Below the pieces are notes generated by a model. The model had not been told where the DNA came from and made no database searches. It saw only the letters and a list, made by a program, of their open reading frames with translations. Below are positions 32,973 through 42,045 of a stretch of DNA of 64,000 nt, piece after piece; positions within the stretch are counted from its first letter, which is position 1; each line of letters starts with the position of its first letter. This DNA comes from Cystobacter fuscus DSM 2262. Lineage in GTDB: Bacteria > Myxococcota > Myxococcia > Myxococcales > Myxococcaceae. The DNA is taken from assembly GCF_000335475.2 (NCBI RefSeq), contig NZ_ANAH02000071.1:62001-126000 (forward strand), in the 5' to 3' direction. The translations under genes and the position numbers were made by a program.

Positions 32973-34403
32973 CTACTTCCGGAAGACGGGAAGCCCCTTG
33001 CGGATGCGGTCGAAGAGCGCGCCATTGTCGAGCCGGGCCTCCTCGTCCTCCACGCGGAGCACCTCGTCGACGAACAGCTCGCGCAGCTGCTCGGGAACGC
33101 CCTCGCCGTAGCCCTGGGAATACGTGTCCAGGTCGAAGTGGTGCTCGGCCTCGACGGAGGCATCGGTGGAGTGCTCGTCCTCGATGACGACCCGTGCCTT
33201 GATGGTGCTCGCGGTCAGGATGTGGTCGTTGTAGTAGCCGAGCACCACGTCTCGAGCCTCGATGTCGCCCGCGACGCTGAACTCGCCGTCCGTATAGAGC
33301 GCGTGGCACTTCACGTCGCCGAGCACATTGACGAGCGAGTCATTGCCGTTGTCATTCACCACGCCGTGGACGAGGAGGTTGCCTGTCACCGCGAACGGCC
33401 GGTGGATGTGGAGATCGCCGCCCACCTCCAGGTCACCGTGATGGAAGAAGGCACTCTTCAGCGTCAGGGGGCCGGCCAGACGCAAGGAGTTCGGCGGAAC
33501 TCCGAGCACGTCCCGAAGCGCCGTGAGGCGCGCCAGGGACTCCGCTGGCTCGCCGTAGCTGTGGAGCCCGGTGGCGACCTCCTGTGCCGAGTCGACCTCG
33601 AACTCGAAGCGGAACTTCCCGTGCTTCGACAGCGCGGCGCGGACCGCCGCACCGTCGACAGGGAAGGGCGCGAAGGGGTCGTCGCGGCGCTCGTAGTGGA
33701 CGCTCGGCTTTCCTCCCGCGCGCTCCAGCACCTTGGCGACGGCGTTGAACCCCGCCGTGCGATTGTTCGCCTTGACCCAGGGCTTCTTCTGCTCGCGCAG
33801 CGCGACACCGAGCGGCGTGCGGCCGAGCCCGTCGATGGCATTCACCTCGGCGCCCCGCGCGAGCAATATCTCCACGATGGGGGCTCTACCTCGCGCGGCC
33901 GCCCGGTGGAGCGGAGTCTGCTGGTTGTCGTCACGAACGTCGATGGCCGCTCCCGCGTCGAGCAACTCCGTGTAGATGGACGGGCAGGTCCAGGCGAACG
34001 CGCCAGCGCGCCCGTCCTTCACGTCGGAGGGAACTTTCGCACCCGCCGCGCGCAGCACCTGGAAGAGCTCCAGGGCACGGCGCTCGTGGGTCGCATCGTC
34101 CTCGTTGGGGACCGCTTGCAGCAGCGGAGTCCGCGCATGGTCATCGCGCGCATTCACGTCCCCGCCCGCTTCGATGAGCGCGCGCACCACGTCGACGCCG
34201 GGGAGCGGCTCCGTCTTCGTGTAGGGAGCGCGCACGGTGAGGTGCAGGGGCGTCAGGCCATACTGGCCGCGCGCGTTCACGTCCGCGCCCTCGGCGACCA
34301 GCTTCCGCACGGCCGCGGCGTTGAGTTCCTGGTTCCAACGTTTCTTGTCCTCACAGAGTGAGAGAAGGGCTTGGGTCGCGTCCGCATTCGGCTTCACTGA
34401 CAT
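32973..34403 (-). CDS. Ankyrin-repeat protein with C-terminal bactofilin-like beta-helix
   Basis: The 476-residue protein has five to six ankyrin repeats in residues about 20-215 (GLTPLHLTVRAPY, ARTPLLQAVPNEDD, QQTPLHRAAARGRAPIVEILLARGAEVNA). A linker follows, then a region of short Gly-turn strands (LRLAGPLTLKSAFFHHGDLEVGG, DLHIHRPFAVTGNLLVHG, DGEFSVAGDIEARDVVLG) like the right-handed beta-helix of polymer-forming bactofilins. The last 50 residues are acidic. Three tandem ATGs occur; the third (34403) best fits the GAGG six bases upstream. No signal peptide, so cytoplasmic. Such ankyrin plus beta-roll proteins often accompany toxin loci, but no toxin is adjacent. Confidence 0.8.
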   Translation of the reverse strand: MSVKPNADATQALLSLCEDKKRWNQELNAAAVRKLVAEGADVNARGQYGLTPLHLTVRAPYTKTEPLPGVDVVRALIEAGGDVNARDDHARTPLLQAVPNEDDATHERRALELFQVLRAAGAKVPSDVKDGRAGAFAWTCPSIYTELLDAGAAIDVRDDNQQTPLHRAAARGRAPIVEILLARGAEVNAIDGLGRTPLGVALREQKKPWVKANNRTAGFNAVAKVLERAGGKPSVHYERRDDPFAPFPVDGAAVRAALSKHGKFRFEFEVDSAQEVATGLHSYGEPAESLARLTALRDVLGVPPNSLRLAGPLTLKSAFFHHGDLEVGGDLHIHRPFAVTGNLLVHGVVNDNGNDSLVNVLGDVKCHALYTDGEFSVAGDIEARDVVLGYYNDHILTASTIKARVVIEDEHSTDASVEAEHHFDLDTYSQGYGEGVPEQLRELFVDEVLRVEDEEARLDNGALFDRIRKGLPVFRK

Positions 34404-34579
34404 CATCATCCTCGGAAGGGTCGTTCTGCTGGCGAGGCAGTGTCAGGGCAACCCTTGCCGCATGTCACCTCCTTGTCGAACCAGCGTTCCACCCAGCGTG
34501 TTCATCGCGGCGAACGGCTCCATTGAGGCGAGCAGCCCATTCACCGTTTTCCCGCCATCCCGATTAATATTCACGGACC

Positions 34580-35617
34580 TTGGTTTCCCTCCCTCGACTC
34601 GTCTTCCTCGCGACCACCTTGCTGCTGACCTCGTTGGCATGGGGTGAGACATCCAACCCCCACCTGCCACGTGCTCGCCAGCTCCTCGAGGAGCTGAGCT
34701 ACGCGGAGGCGGCCCGCGCGCTCGAGCAGGCCCGCGCCCAGCCGGGCAACGATCGCGACACCCTGTTGGAGATCCTCGAACTCCAGGGGGTGGTGGCCGG
34801 CATGCTGCAACAGCCGGCCAAGGCCCGCTCCGCCTTCCAGACGCTGCTGGTGCTCGCGCCGGACTACCGGCTCACCGGCGACTATGCCCCGCGGGTGGTC
34901 ACCCCCTTCTTCGAGGCCAAGGCCTGGGTGAACGACCAGGACGCGGCGCTGCGCTTGGAGGCGGTGCCTGGCGGCGCGGGACTCGAGTCCGTGGCCGTCC
35001 AGGTGAACAAGGATCCGCTGGGCCTGGGGCTCACGGTGCGCTTCCACCTGCGCGACGGTGCGGGGTGGAAGCCGCAGGAGCAACCCCTCACCGGGGGCAA
35101 GGCCTCCGCGGTGATGAAGGGCGAGCGCGTCGAGTGGTGGGCGCAACTGCTCGACGCGCGCCAGGCGGTGCTCACCTCGGTGGGCAGTGCCACGGCTCCC
35201 CTGGTGGCCCTCGCTCCCGGAGCACGAGCGCTCGTGCCCTCGCGATCACCCGGTGCCGGGAAGACCGCGGAGGCGCTCGCGGCACCGGGCTCGCCCCTGC
35301 GCACCGTGGCGGTGGTGTGCCTGGGGCTGGCGGCCGGTGCCGGAGCGGCGGGGGGCTACTTCGGGTGGCAATCGAGCCAGGCCCGGGCCCGGGTGACGGG
35401 CGCCGCCGTGGATGAGACGGGGCTCGTCGTGGGCATCAGCCAGCGGGAAGCCTTCGCGCTGGATGCCCGGGCGCGCTCCCAGGCCGGGTGGGCCAACGTG
35501 CTCTTCGGGGTCGCGGGGGCCGCGGCCATCGCGGGAGGAACACTCTGGGTGCTCGGCGCGCCCGTGACGGTCTCCGCCACTCCGACGGGAGTGGTGGTGG
35601 GAGGGACGCTGCCATGA
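34580..35617 (+). CDS. Exported TPR-containing protein, partner of downstream lipoprotein
   Basis: The 345-residue protein has a signal (VSLPRLVFLATTLLLTSLAWG) and a short TPR-type helical region (ARQLLEELSYAEAARALEQARAQPG...AKARSAFQTLLVLAPDYRL). A beta-rich middle follows, then two hydrophobic C-terminal segments (TVAVVCLGLAAGAGAAGGYFG and WANVLFGVAGAAAIAGGTLWV), a layout common in Myxococcus periplasmic proteins. The start is TTG 34580, with only a weak GGA upstream. Its stop overlaps the next ATG (ATGA), so translation of the two is coupled. Confidence 0.78.
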   Translation: MVSLPRLVFLATTLLLTSLAWGETSNPHLPRARQLLEELSYAEAARALEQARAQPGNDRDTLLEILELQGVVAGMLQQPAKARSAFQTLLVLAPDYRLTGDYAPRVVTPFFEAKAWVNDQDAALRLEAVPGGAGLESVAVQVNKDPLGLGLTVRFHLRDGAGWKPQEQPLTGGKASAVMKGERVEWWAQLLDARQAVLTSVGSATAPLVALAPGARALVPSRSPGAGKTAEALAAPGSPLRTVAVVCLGLAAGAGAAGGYFGWQSSQARARVTGAAVDETGLVVGISQREAFALDARARSQAGWANVLFGVAGAAAIAGGTLWVLGAPVTVSATPTGVVVGGTLP

Positions 35618-37554
35618 ATCGCTGCCCCTGGATGCCGCTGACGTTTCTGACCCTGCTGCTGGGGTGTTCCTCCGCGTCCACCGGCGCCGACACCTGGCGC
35701 TATGCCTGCGCCCTGGACGACGAATGTGCCTCGGGCTTCGTCTGCCGCGCGGGAGTGTGCCAGGCCGAGGGCGGGCCCCAGCTTCCGCCGGACACGGGGG
35801 GGCCTGGCGAGGGACCGGATGACGGGGGGACCGACCCGGGCACTCCGTCCAGTCCGCCCACGCGGTTGGCCTTCGTCAGTCCCGCGCGGACCGTGGGCAC
35901 GGGGCAGTGCTCGGCGGCGGTGGTGATCGAGACTCAGACGGAGCAGGGGGTGGCCTCCCCGGTGGAGAACGCCACGACGGTCTCGGTGAGTGCCCAACCC
36001 TCCACGGCCGTGAGCTTCTTCCGTGACGCGGCCTGCACCCAGTCCACGAGTTCCGTGACGGTGGATGCCGGCGGCAGCCGCGCGACCTTCTACTTCCGCG
36101 GCAGTGTGGCGCAGACCGTCCGTATCTCTGTGTCCAGCGGGGGGCTGGCCTCCGCGACGCAGGACGAGGTGCTGCGCACCCCTGGGCAGGCGGTGGGGGT
36201 GTCCTTCGTCACGGGTGCCCAGACGCTGGCCACGAGCGGCTGCTCGGGCAAGGTGGATCTCGAGGCGCGCGATGCCGATGCCATCCCCACCACCTTCTCC
36301 AGCCCGAGAACCCTGACGCTCTCGGGCACGGGGCTCACGTTCTTCTCCAACGCGAGCTGCACCACGCCCCTGTCCAACCCGGTGTTCGCCGCGGGCACGA
36401 CCCGCTCCTCCTTCTATTTCAAGGGGAAGATCAGCGGCACGAATCGCCTGTCCGTCGCCGTGTCGGGATTGAGCACGGTGTCTCAGGACGAGACGATCCT
36501 CCCGGTGGTCCGCTCGGGCGTCTGTACCCTGCCCGCGAACGGCCTCTCGGTGACCTGTCCCATCTCGCCCGCGCAGGTGGACCTGTCGAAGACCCTGCTG
36601 ATGATCTCCCTCAGCCCCTCCGGGCGCAGTCCGGACTCCGGGGGCGTGCGCTGCATGCTCTCGGCCAGGGACGCCTTCACCTGTGGCCGGAATGCCACCG
36701 TGACCGGCAGCTCCAGTGGCTTCGACATCTTCTGGCAGACCGTGGAGCTGGGCACCGGGCTGAGGGTCCAGCACCTGCAGCCGAGCTGTCAGGGCTCGTT
36801 CCTCGCCTCCGTGCCGATCGAGACCGTCTCACCGCAGAAGACCTTCCTGCTGGTGTCGAGCGAGCAGAGCGGAACGCTCCTCGGAGAGGGGAACCTCTAC
36901 ACCGCGACGCTGGCCGATGCGGGCAACCGGGTGGATTTCCAGTTCTCTGGCAATTGCAGCCCCTCCTGGAAGGGCTCGCTCCAGGTCGTGGAGTTCGATG
37001 GCATCCAGGTCTACAGGGGAGGGGGAGCGATGAGCAGAGGGCAGACCGGGGCGGGGAACGCGGGTCTGCCCACCGCGAACCCCGCCACCACCGCGCTGCT
37101 GTTCACCTACCGGGTGAACAACGCGGGCGCGGCGAACCTCTGCGACCGGGTCATGAGGGGGGAGGTGTCTGGTTCCACGGAGTTGGACTTCTCGCGCGCC
37201 CTGCTGGATGACTCGCAGAACTGCGCCACGGCGGTCATCGAGGCCATGGCTTGGGAGCGCATCAACTTCGGCTCGCTCGCCAAGGTGCAGTCGGTCCAGG
37301 TGGCCATGTCCGTGAACCAGCTCGAAGCCTTGCCCGGCATCACCGCGGTGGATAGGACGCGCGCGGTGGTGTTCGCCAGCGGGCAGTCCATGAACGGTCA
37401 GGCCGGGGGCGAGGCGTCCTATTCTGGCGATGACGTCCTGGGAGAGTCGCTGGCGGGGTTCTCGTTCTCCTCGGCCACGGAACTCCGGGTCCGCCGCGCG
37501 TCCGCGCTGGGCCGGGCGATGTGGACCGCCTACGTCGTGGAGTTCAACCCCTGA
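35614..37554 (+). CDS. Lipoprotein with repeated Cys-containing Ig-like modules
   Basis: The 646-residue lipoprotein (lipobox LLLGC) starts with a small Cys module (CALDDECASGFVCRAGVC) and a Gly/Pro linker. Two related beta modules of about 95 residues follow; each contains FF(R/S)(D/N)A(A/S)CT, a strand AGxxRxxFYF(R/K)G and a closing SQDE/TQDE. A C-terminal domain of about 300 residues ends the protein. The ATG overlaps the upstream stop by 4 bases (ATGA), so it is co-translated with the TPR protein. No enzymatic motif is seen. Surface adhesion or structural role is inferred from the modules and lipobox. Confidence 0.8.
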   Translation: MNRCPWMPLTFLTLLLGCSSASTGADTWRYACALDDECASGFVCRAGVCQAEGGPQLPPDTGGPGEGPDDGGTDPGTPSSPPTRLAFVSPARTVGTGQCSAAVVIETQTEQGVASPVENATTVSVSAQPSTAVSFFRDAACTQSTSSVTVDAGGSRATFYFRGSVAQTVRISVSSGGLASATQDEVLRTPGQAVGVSFVTGAQTLATSGCSGKVDLEARDADAIPTTFSSPRTLTLSGTGLTFFSNASCTTPLSNPVFAAGTTRSSFYFKGKISGTNRLSVAVSGLSTVSQDETILPVVRSGVCTLPANGLSVTCPISPAQVDLSKTLLMISLSPSGRSPDSGGVRCMLSARDAFTCGRNATVTGSSSGFDIFWQTVELGTGLRVQHLQPSCQGSFLASVPIETVSPQKTFLLVSSEQSGTLLGEGNLYTATLADAGNRVDFQFSGNCSPSWKGSLQVVEFDGIQVYRGGGAMSRGQTGAGNAGLPTANPATTALLFTYRVNNAGAANLCDRVMRGEVSGSTELDFSRALLDDSQNCATAVIEAMAWERINFGSLAKVQSVQVAMSVNQLEALPGITAVDRTRAVVFASGQSMNGQAGGEASYSGDDVLGESLAGFSFSSATELRVRRASALGRAMWTAYVVEFNP

Positions 37555-37699
37555 GCCGCCACGGGTCGGGGCCAGCGGGGGGACCGGGTCCTCCCGCGAG
37601 TCCTCCGCCCGAGCGAAGCAAGGCATGGGGCATCACTTCCAAGTCCCTCGACGAGGGCGCCATCCTGCCCAAGGACGACGCGGTCGATCCTGCCGTGTG

Positions 37700-38437
37700 T
37701 CAGTACTGGACGGTCGCGGTGTAGGCGAAGTGGTCGGAGCCATACTTCTCCAGGCGTTCGGCGGGACCGGTGCCGATACCACGGCTGACGTAGATCTGGT
37801 CGATGGGCACGCCGTCGACACCCGCCGTCCGCAGGTGGTTCATCCCCGGGATGTCCTGCGAGAGCTGACGGTTGAAGTCGCCCACCAGGACGACGGGCAG
37901 CCCCCGCGAGAGCAGATCCGCGACGACCTCGCGCACCACGTCGTTGTGCGTCCGCCAGCGCTCCTGGCGCTCGGGGTGCTCACCGTTCCATGCGCCGGAG
38001 ATGTAATGGGTGTTGATGAACGCCAGCTTCGCGCCGGTGTCCTTGTTCTTCAGCACCACCCAGTTCACGAAGCGCGCGGGCGTCACTCCGGCCTCACCTC
38101 CGTGCGTGAGCAGGGAGCCGTCTCCCGTCTTCTCGTACTTGTTCTTGCGCCATGAGATGGCGATGGAGTTGCGGGCGTCGAGCCGGCCCTCGCCAGGACG
38201 GTAGTGCTCGTAGTACTCGAGCGCACCGAGCTTGGAATGGCCCGCGTCGGTGTCCACCTCCTGCCAGCCAATGATGTCCGCGAGCGGCTTGAAGTCCGCG
38301 CTCCCGTGAAGGGTGTTGTGGGTCGCGACAGTGGTCGTCGTGACCGCGAGTTCCTGCATCTGCTCCGGGCGGGTGGAGGACATGAGCCCCAGGGAGAGCA
38401 GCAGGCTGAGGACGGCCGATGACAAGAGTTCGAGCAT
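37700..38437 (-). CDS. Exported endonuclease/exonuclease/phosphatase-family protein
   Basis: The 245-residue protein has a signal peptide (LELLSSAVLSLLLSLGLMSS) and the EEP-family metal-dependent phosphodiesterase motifs in order: THNTLHG, GWQEVD (metal Glu), NTHYISGAWN, VGDFNRQ (catalytic Asp/Asn) and the terminal GSDHFAYTA with the general-base Asp-His pair. Members cleave DNA, inositol phosphates or sphingomyelin; a secreted nuclease or phosphodiesterase is the safest call. Single gene, convergent with the upstream lipoprotein gene (145-base gap) and divergent from the coiled-coil gene. Confidence 0.88.
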   Translation of the reverse strand: MLELLSSAVLSLLLSLGLMSSTRPEQMQELAVTTTTVATHNTLHGSADFKPLADIIGWQEVDTDAGHSKLGALEYYEHYRPGEGRLDARNSIAISWRKNKYEKTGDGSLLTHGGEAGVTPARFVNWVVLKNKDTGAKLAFINTHYISGAWNGEHPERQERWRTHNDVVREVVADLLSRGLPVVLVGDFNRQLSQDIPGMNHLRTAGVDGVPIDQIYVSRGIGTGPAERLEKYGSDHFAYTATVQY

Positions 38438-38613
38438 GTTTTTCTCGGGGGCGGGCGCCAGACTGCATCACCTGGCGCGTGTTGACGGGAGCGGGGAGGC
38501 GAAGGGCGCCGGTCACTCCGGGCCGCGGCACTTGTGCGCGACGGCGGAGTGGCATCAGGGGAGAATCTCCTTGAGCGATTCTTACCAGGATTTCATATTA
38601 AAATTAATAGGCA

Positions 38614-38635
38614 TGTATTCCTTGTTTTGAATACA
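38614..38635. promoter_or_regulatory. AT-rich inverted repeat upstream of EEP nuclease gene
   Basis: TGTATTC (38614-38620) and GAATACA (38629-38635) form 7-bp arms around an 8-base T-rich loop. It lies in the only strongly AT-rich stretch here (38580-38640), which also holds promoter-like TATTAAAAT. It could be an operator for the divergent genes. Confidence 0.35.
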
Positions 38636-38660
38636 CGGGACGTGAAGGACCCGACGGGAA

Positions 38661-38746
38661 TCCGGAGGGGTGGGTCTGACATCCCAGGTCTGGTGCGAAA
38701 AACCCCCTTCCGGAGCCACGCCAGGGCCCGGGAAATGTCAGACCCA
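38661..38746. repeat. Interleaved inverted repeats with pseudoknot topology
   Basis: Two pairs of arms alternate. Arm A is 38661-38670 (TCCGGAGGGG), arm B is 38671-38682 (TGGGTCTGACAT), arm A' is 38704-38714 (CCCCTTCCGGA, one bulged T), and arm B' is 38735-38746 (ATGTCAGACCCA, perfect 12 bp). The order A-B-A'-B' would make an H-type pseudoknot if transcribed. It sits 105-190 bases before the coiled-coil gene start. It could instead be a repetitive extragenic palindrome. Confidence 0.55.
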
Positions 38747-38850
38747 TTGGGTATTTCTGACGCATGGCCGCCCGAGAGGGGGCCGAGCATTCCCAACGCC
38801 ACACCTGGGCCCTACCTGACAGGGTCCATACCCGACCTGGAGCATCACAC

Positions 38851-39873
38851 ATGGCTACTCGCACCGCCGCTCGCAAGGCCTCCCGCAGCCGCACCACCGA
38901 GCAGACCAAGGCCGCCTTCGAGGAGCTGGCCCGGAAGAACCGCAACAAGCCCGTGCTCTCGGCCAAGGAGCAGGAGGCGCGCACCACCCACGCCAGGAGC
39001 GTGCTGACGGAGGTCTCCAACCTCACGGCGGAGTCCGCGGTGAAGAAGGTCACCGAGGCGGGCCTCACCATCAACCGCACGTTGGCCGGCATCAACGAGC
39101 AGGTGATGGCGCTGGTGGAGGAACTCAAGCAGCTCGACGAGGCCATCAAGCTCAAGACGGAGGAGCTCGCGGCCCTGCACGGCCAGGACATCGCCGCCAG
39201 CGCCCTCGACGTGCTGGTGGCCGAGTACGACCGGAAGAAGGAGGAGTTGCGGGCGGAGATGGAGCGGCTGCAGAAGGAGATCGCCGACACGCGCACGAAG
39301 TTCGCCCAGGATCTGGCGGCGGAGCGGGACGCGGTGGAGGTGGCACGCAAGCGCGCGGAGGAGGAGTACACCTACGCCCAGCAGCTCTCGCGCAAGAAGG
39401 AGCAGGACGCCTTCGCCGAGCAGATGCGGGTGCAGTCCGCCGCCGAGCGGGACCGCAAGGAGACGCTGGAGAAGGAGTGGGCGGTGCGCGAGGAGGCGCT
39501 GAAGCTGCGCGAGAAGGAGCTGGAGGACCTGCGTAAGCAGGTGGCGGACTTCCCGTCGGTGCTGAAGAAGGAGACGGGCGCGGCGGCGGCCATCGCGGGC
39601 AACCAGGTGAAGTCCGACTGGGAGATGAAGTTCACGCTGGCGCAGAAGGACGCCGAGACGGCACAGCGCGTGGCCAGCATGGAGATCTCCTCCCTGAAGG
39701 AGACCAACGCGAAGCAGGCGCAGGCCATCCTCTCGTTGCAGACGGAGCTGGCCGAGGCCAAGCGTCAGGTGCAGGCCATCGCGGAGAAGGCGCTGGAGTC
39801 GGCCTCGGGGGCTCGCGCGCTGGCCGAGGTGCAGGGCGTCATCGCCAGCCGGGACTACACCAAGGGCAAGTAG
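38851..39873 (+). CDS. Long coiled-coil protein
   Basis: The 340-residue protein is almost wholly alpha-helical and highly charged from residue 85 to 330, with heptads such as LRAEMERLQKEIADTRTKFAQDLAAERDAVEVARKRAEEEY. The first 20 residues are basic and Ala/Ser/Thr-rich (MATRTAARKASRSRTTEQT), which could bind DNA or membrane. There are no enzymatic motifs. Similar proteins in myxobacteria are structural or cytoskeletal partners, which remains inference. ATG 38851 has CTGGAGC upstream; a longer in-frame start at 38764 has no support. The leader holds interleaved repeats (38661-38746). Confidence 0.8.
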   Translation: MATRTAARKASRSRTTEQTKAAFEELARKNRNKPVLSAKEQEARTTHARSVLTEVSNLTAESAVKKVTEAGLTINRTLAGINEQVMALVEELKQLDEAIKLKTEELAALHGQDIAASALDVLVAEYDRKKEELRAEMERLQKEIADTRTKFAQDLAAERDAVEVARKRAEEEYTYAQQLSRKKEQDAFAEQMRVQSAAERDRKETLEKEWAVREEALKLREKELEDLRKQVADFPSVLKKETGAAAAIAGNQVKSDWEMKFTLAQKDAETAQRVASMEISSLKETNAKQAQAILSLQTELAEAKRQVQAIAEKALESASGARALAEVQGVIASRDYTKGK

Positions 39874-39948
39874 CGGAACTCGCGCCCTCGGGTGGACGGA
39901 GCCCGTGGGGTGAGGGCTGAATCCCTCCTCTTCCTCGCGGCCCGTGTG

Positions 39949-40800
39949 TCACTTCGCGGAGGGCTCGGACGTGCTGGCGGGCAGGGACTGTCCCTTCACC
40001 AGCGCGAACACCTCCTCGTAGCGCCCTTCGGCGAAGGCCTTTCTCAGTTCGGGGAAGCCTCCCTTCTTCAAGGCGCCGAGGTGGCGGTACTTGGAGGAGT
40101 GGTAGATGGACACGGCCCAGGCCAGCCGCAGCGCATCGAGTCCACCGCGCCAGAGGGCGCCATGCACGAGGCAATCACGGAGCAGATGCGCCGGACGTTG
40201 AAGGGCCGCGGGCTTGAGGCGCCTGCCCTCGGCGAAGGCACGAACGGCCCACAACAGGGCATAGCGCTCTTCCTTCGCCTCCCGTCCCTGGAGAGACGTG
40301 GCGAAGCGGTGCTCGATGGGGGCATGCAGGCGAGGCGCGTGCATCCGGGGCAGTGCTTCATGGACGATCATTTCCGGACGCCACACCGCGGCCTCCCCAC
40401 GGACCAGCCGCGCGCGCCATTCGGTGCGGTAGAGGAAGCGGTGCCCGTCCAATTCGGCCCAGTCCCGGCGGGGCAGACGATAGGCGGGGGCGGTCGGGGC
40501 GGAGCGCCGCCACTCCCGAAGGGTCTGGAGGGCTTCGGGTTCCAGGTGCTCGTCCGAGTCGAGATAGAAGACGTAGTCATACGAGCCCAAGGCCTCCATG
40601 GCGGCGGTCCGGGCGGCTCCGTAGCCCCGCCATGGGCGCGACACGGAGCGCACGCCCATCTTCCGCGCGAGCTCCACCGAGCCGTCCGTGGACTGTGAGT
40701 CGAGAGCCACCACCTCGTCGCAAACGGCGGACAGGCTCGCGAGACACCTTTCAAGGGTGTCACGGTTGTTTCCGTGGATGACATAGCCACCAAGTCTCAT
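39949..40800 (-). CDS. Family 2 glycosyltransferase (WaaE/KdtX-like)
   Basis: The 283-residue GT-A glycosyltransferase starts GGYVIHGNNRDTLERCLASL, the nucleotide-sugar binding start. It then has VVALDSQSTDGSVELAR and the metal-binding DxD in YLDSDEHL, and the RPWRGYGAARTAAMEAL segment typical of LPS-core beta-glucosyltransferases of the WaaE/LgtF group. Acceptor probably LPS core or another envelope glycan. ATG 40800 is preceded by GGGGAAGGG; the longer upstream start lacks one. Single gene, convergent with the coiled-coil gene. Confidence 0.88.
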   Translation of the reverse strand: MRLGGYVIHGNNRDTLERCLASLSAVCDEVVALDSQSTDGSVELARKMGVRSVSRPWRGYGAARTAAMEALGSYDYVFYLDSDEHLEPEALQTLREWRRSAPTAPAYRLPRRDWAELDGHRFLYRTEWRARLVRGEAAVWRPEMIVHEALPRMHAPRLHAPIEHRFATSLQGREAKEERYALLWAVRAFAEGRRLKPAALQRPAHLLRDCLVHGALWRGGLDALRLAWAVSIYHSSKYRHLGALKKGGFPELRKAFAEGRYEEVFALVKGQSLPASTSEPSAK

Positions 40801-41095
40801 GAACCCTTCCCCGGACGGAGCAGGCACCTTGCCCACGGCCGAGGCAAGGGTCAACCGTGCTCATCACCCAGTCGAGTGCCATGCGCACCTGGGCGGAGGC
40901 TCGCCGCCGCCACCGCCCAGCTCGCGGTGACACACGGAGTACGTACCGTCGCCGCCGATCTCACCCAGGAGGATCAGCTGCCTGGCATCGCCCGGTGGAC
41001 AACGGTGCGGAGCGCTGCTCCTCCAGTCAACCCCGGGAGGTGCTATGCACCCGAGGACGCGCTGAACCCAACCTTCTCCAGGAGAACAGCGAACC

Positions 41096-41680
41096 ATGCT
41101 CAAGGTGGCCATCATCATCGGAAGCACGCGTCCGGGCCGCAAGGCCGAGGCCGTGGCCCGCTGGGTCCACGAACTCGCGAAGAAGCGCGATGACGCCGAG
41201 TTCGAGCTCGTGGACATCCAGGACTTCAACCTGCCGCTCCTCGACGAGCCGGTGCCACCGTCCCTGGGGCAGTACTCGCAACCGCACACCAAGGCCTGGT
41301 CCGCGAAGATCGACTCCTTCGACGCCTACGTCTTCGTGACGCCCGAGTACAACCATTCGATTTCCGGCGCGCTCAAGAACGCGATCGACTACCTGTACCG
41401 GGAGTGGAACAACAAGGCGGCCGGGTTCGTCAGTTACGGCAGCGCCGGTGGAACACGCGCGGTGGAGCAACTGCGTCTGGTCATGGGCGAACTGCAGGTC
41501 GCCGACGTGCGCGCCCAGGTGATGCTCTCGCTTCGCACCGACTTCCAGAACTACAGCACCTTCGCGCCGGATCCCCACCATGAGAAGTCGGTCCACACCC
41601 TGTTCGATCAGGTCATCGCCTGGGGTGGTGCGTTGAAGCCGCTGCGCAAGACGCCCGTGTCCGTCACCGTCACGTTGTAG
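41096..41680 (+). CDS. NAD(P)H-dependent FMN reductase (flavodoxin fold)
   Basis: The 194-residue protein shows the phosphate-binding start IIIGSTRPGRKAEAVARWV, then LVDIQDFNLPLLDEP, and the flavin-contact motif TPEYNHSISGALKNAIDYL and YGSAGGTRAVEQLR, typical of NADPH-dependent FMN/quinone reductases. It likely supplies reduced flavin or detoxifies quinones or nitro-compounds. ATG follows CAGGAGAACAG. The 295-base upstream gap holds no gene; its promoter is not evident. No operon partner. Confidence 0.92.
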   Translation: MLKVAIIIGSTRPGRKAEAVARWVHELAKKRDDAEFELVDIQDFNLPLLDEPVPPSLGQYSQPHTKAWSAKIDSFDAYVFVTPEYNHSISGALKNAIDYLYREWNNKAAGFVSYGSAGGTRAVEQLRLVMGELQVADVRAQVMLSLRTDFQNYSTFAPDPHHEKSVHTLFDQVIAWGGALKPLRKTPVSVTVTL

Positions 41681-42045
41681 TTCGAATAGGCAGACGTGTT
41701 TAGCACCATCATGGGGAGGGCCGCGATGCCGCGGAGGAGGCTGTTCGTCTTCTTCATGGGGGGACATTTCTGTTGTCGTGGAGTCTGGAATATCTCGTCC
41801 TCGCGGCACGCGCGGGAGCGCCAGTGGATGGAGGGGCCGTGCAACCCCACGCACGCCTCGGTAGGACATGGAGTGTCTGATAGTCACGGATGGAGATCCC
41901 ATCCGTGTACTTCCGGTCTTCACTTCCAGAGAAGCCTCCCTACTATCGGCGCCGGGAGGCGTCGTGTCCGCGAAATCCGAGCCACGGCGCCCCCGAGGCG
42001 ATGCGAACACTGCTCGTAGGGAATGGGCCATCCGGGACAACAGAC
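41681..42045. other. Intergenic region with a perfect hairpin at 41885-41907
   Basis: This 365-base gap between the FMN reductase and di-haem protein genes has no credible gene. It contains CACGGATGG (41885-41893) and CCATCCGTG (41899-41907), a 9-bp perfect stem with AGATC loop. It lacks a T-run and lies 140 bases before the next start, so it could be an operator or a leader hairpin. Confidence 0.45.

Noticed and set aside
37521..37724. 67-codon plus frame in the gap before the EEP nuclease
   Set aside because: No ribosome site or motif, and it runs into the end of both neighbouring genes.
41608..41757. Minus-strand 49-codon frame starting MKKTNSLLRGIAALPMM, resembling a signal peptide
   Set aside because: It overlaps the end of the FMN-reductase gene by 73 bases, has no ribosome site and ends in antisense of that gene.
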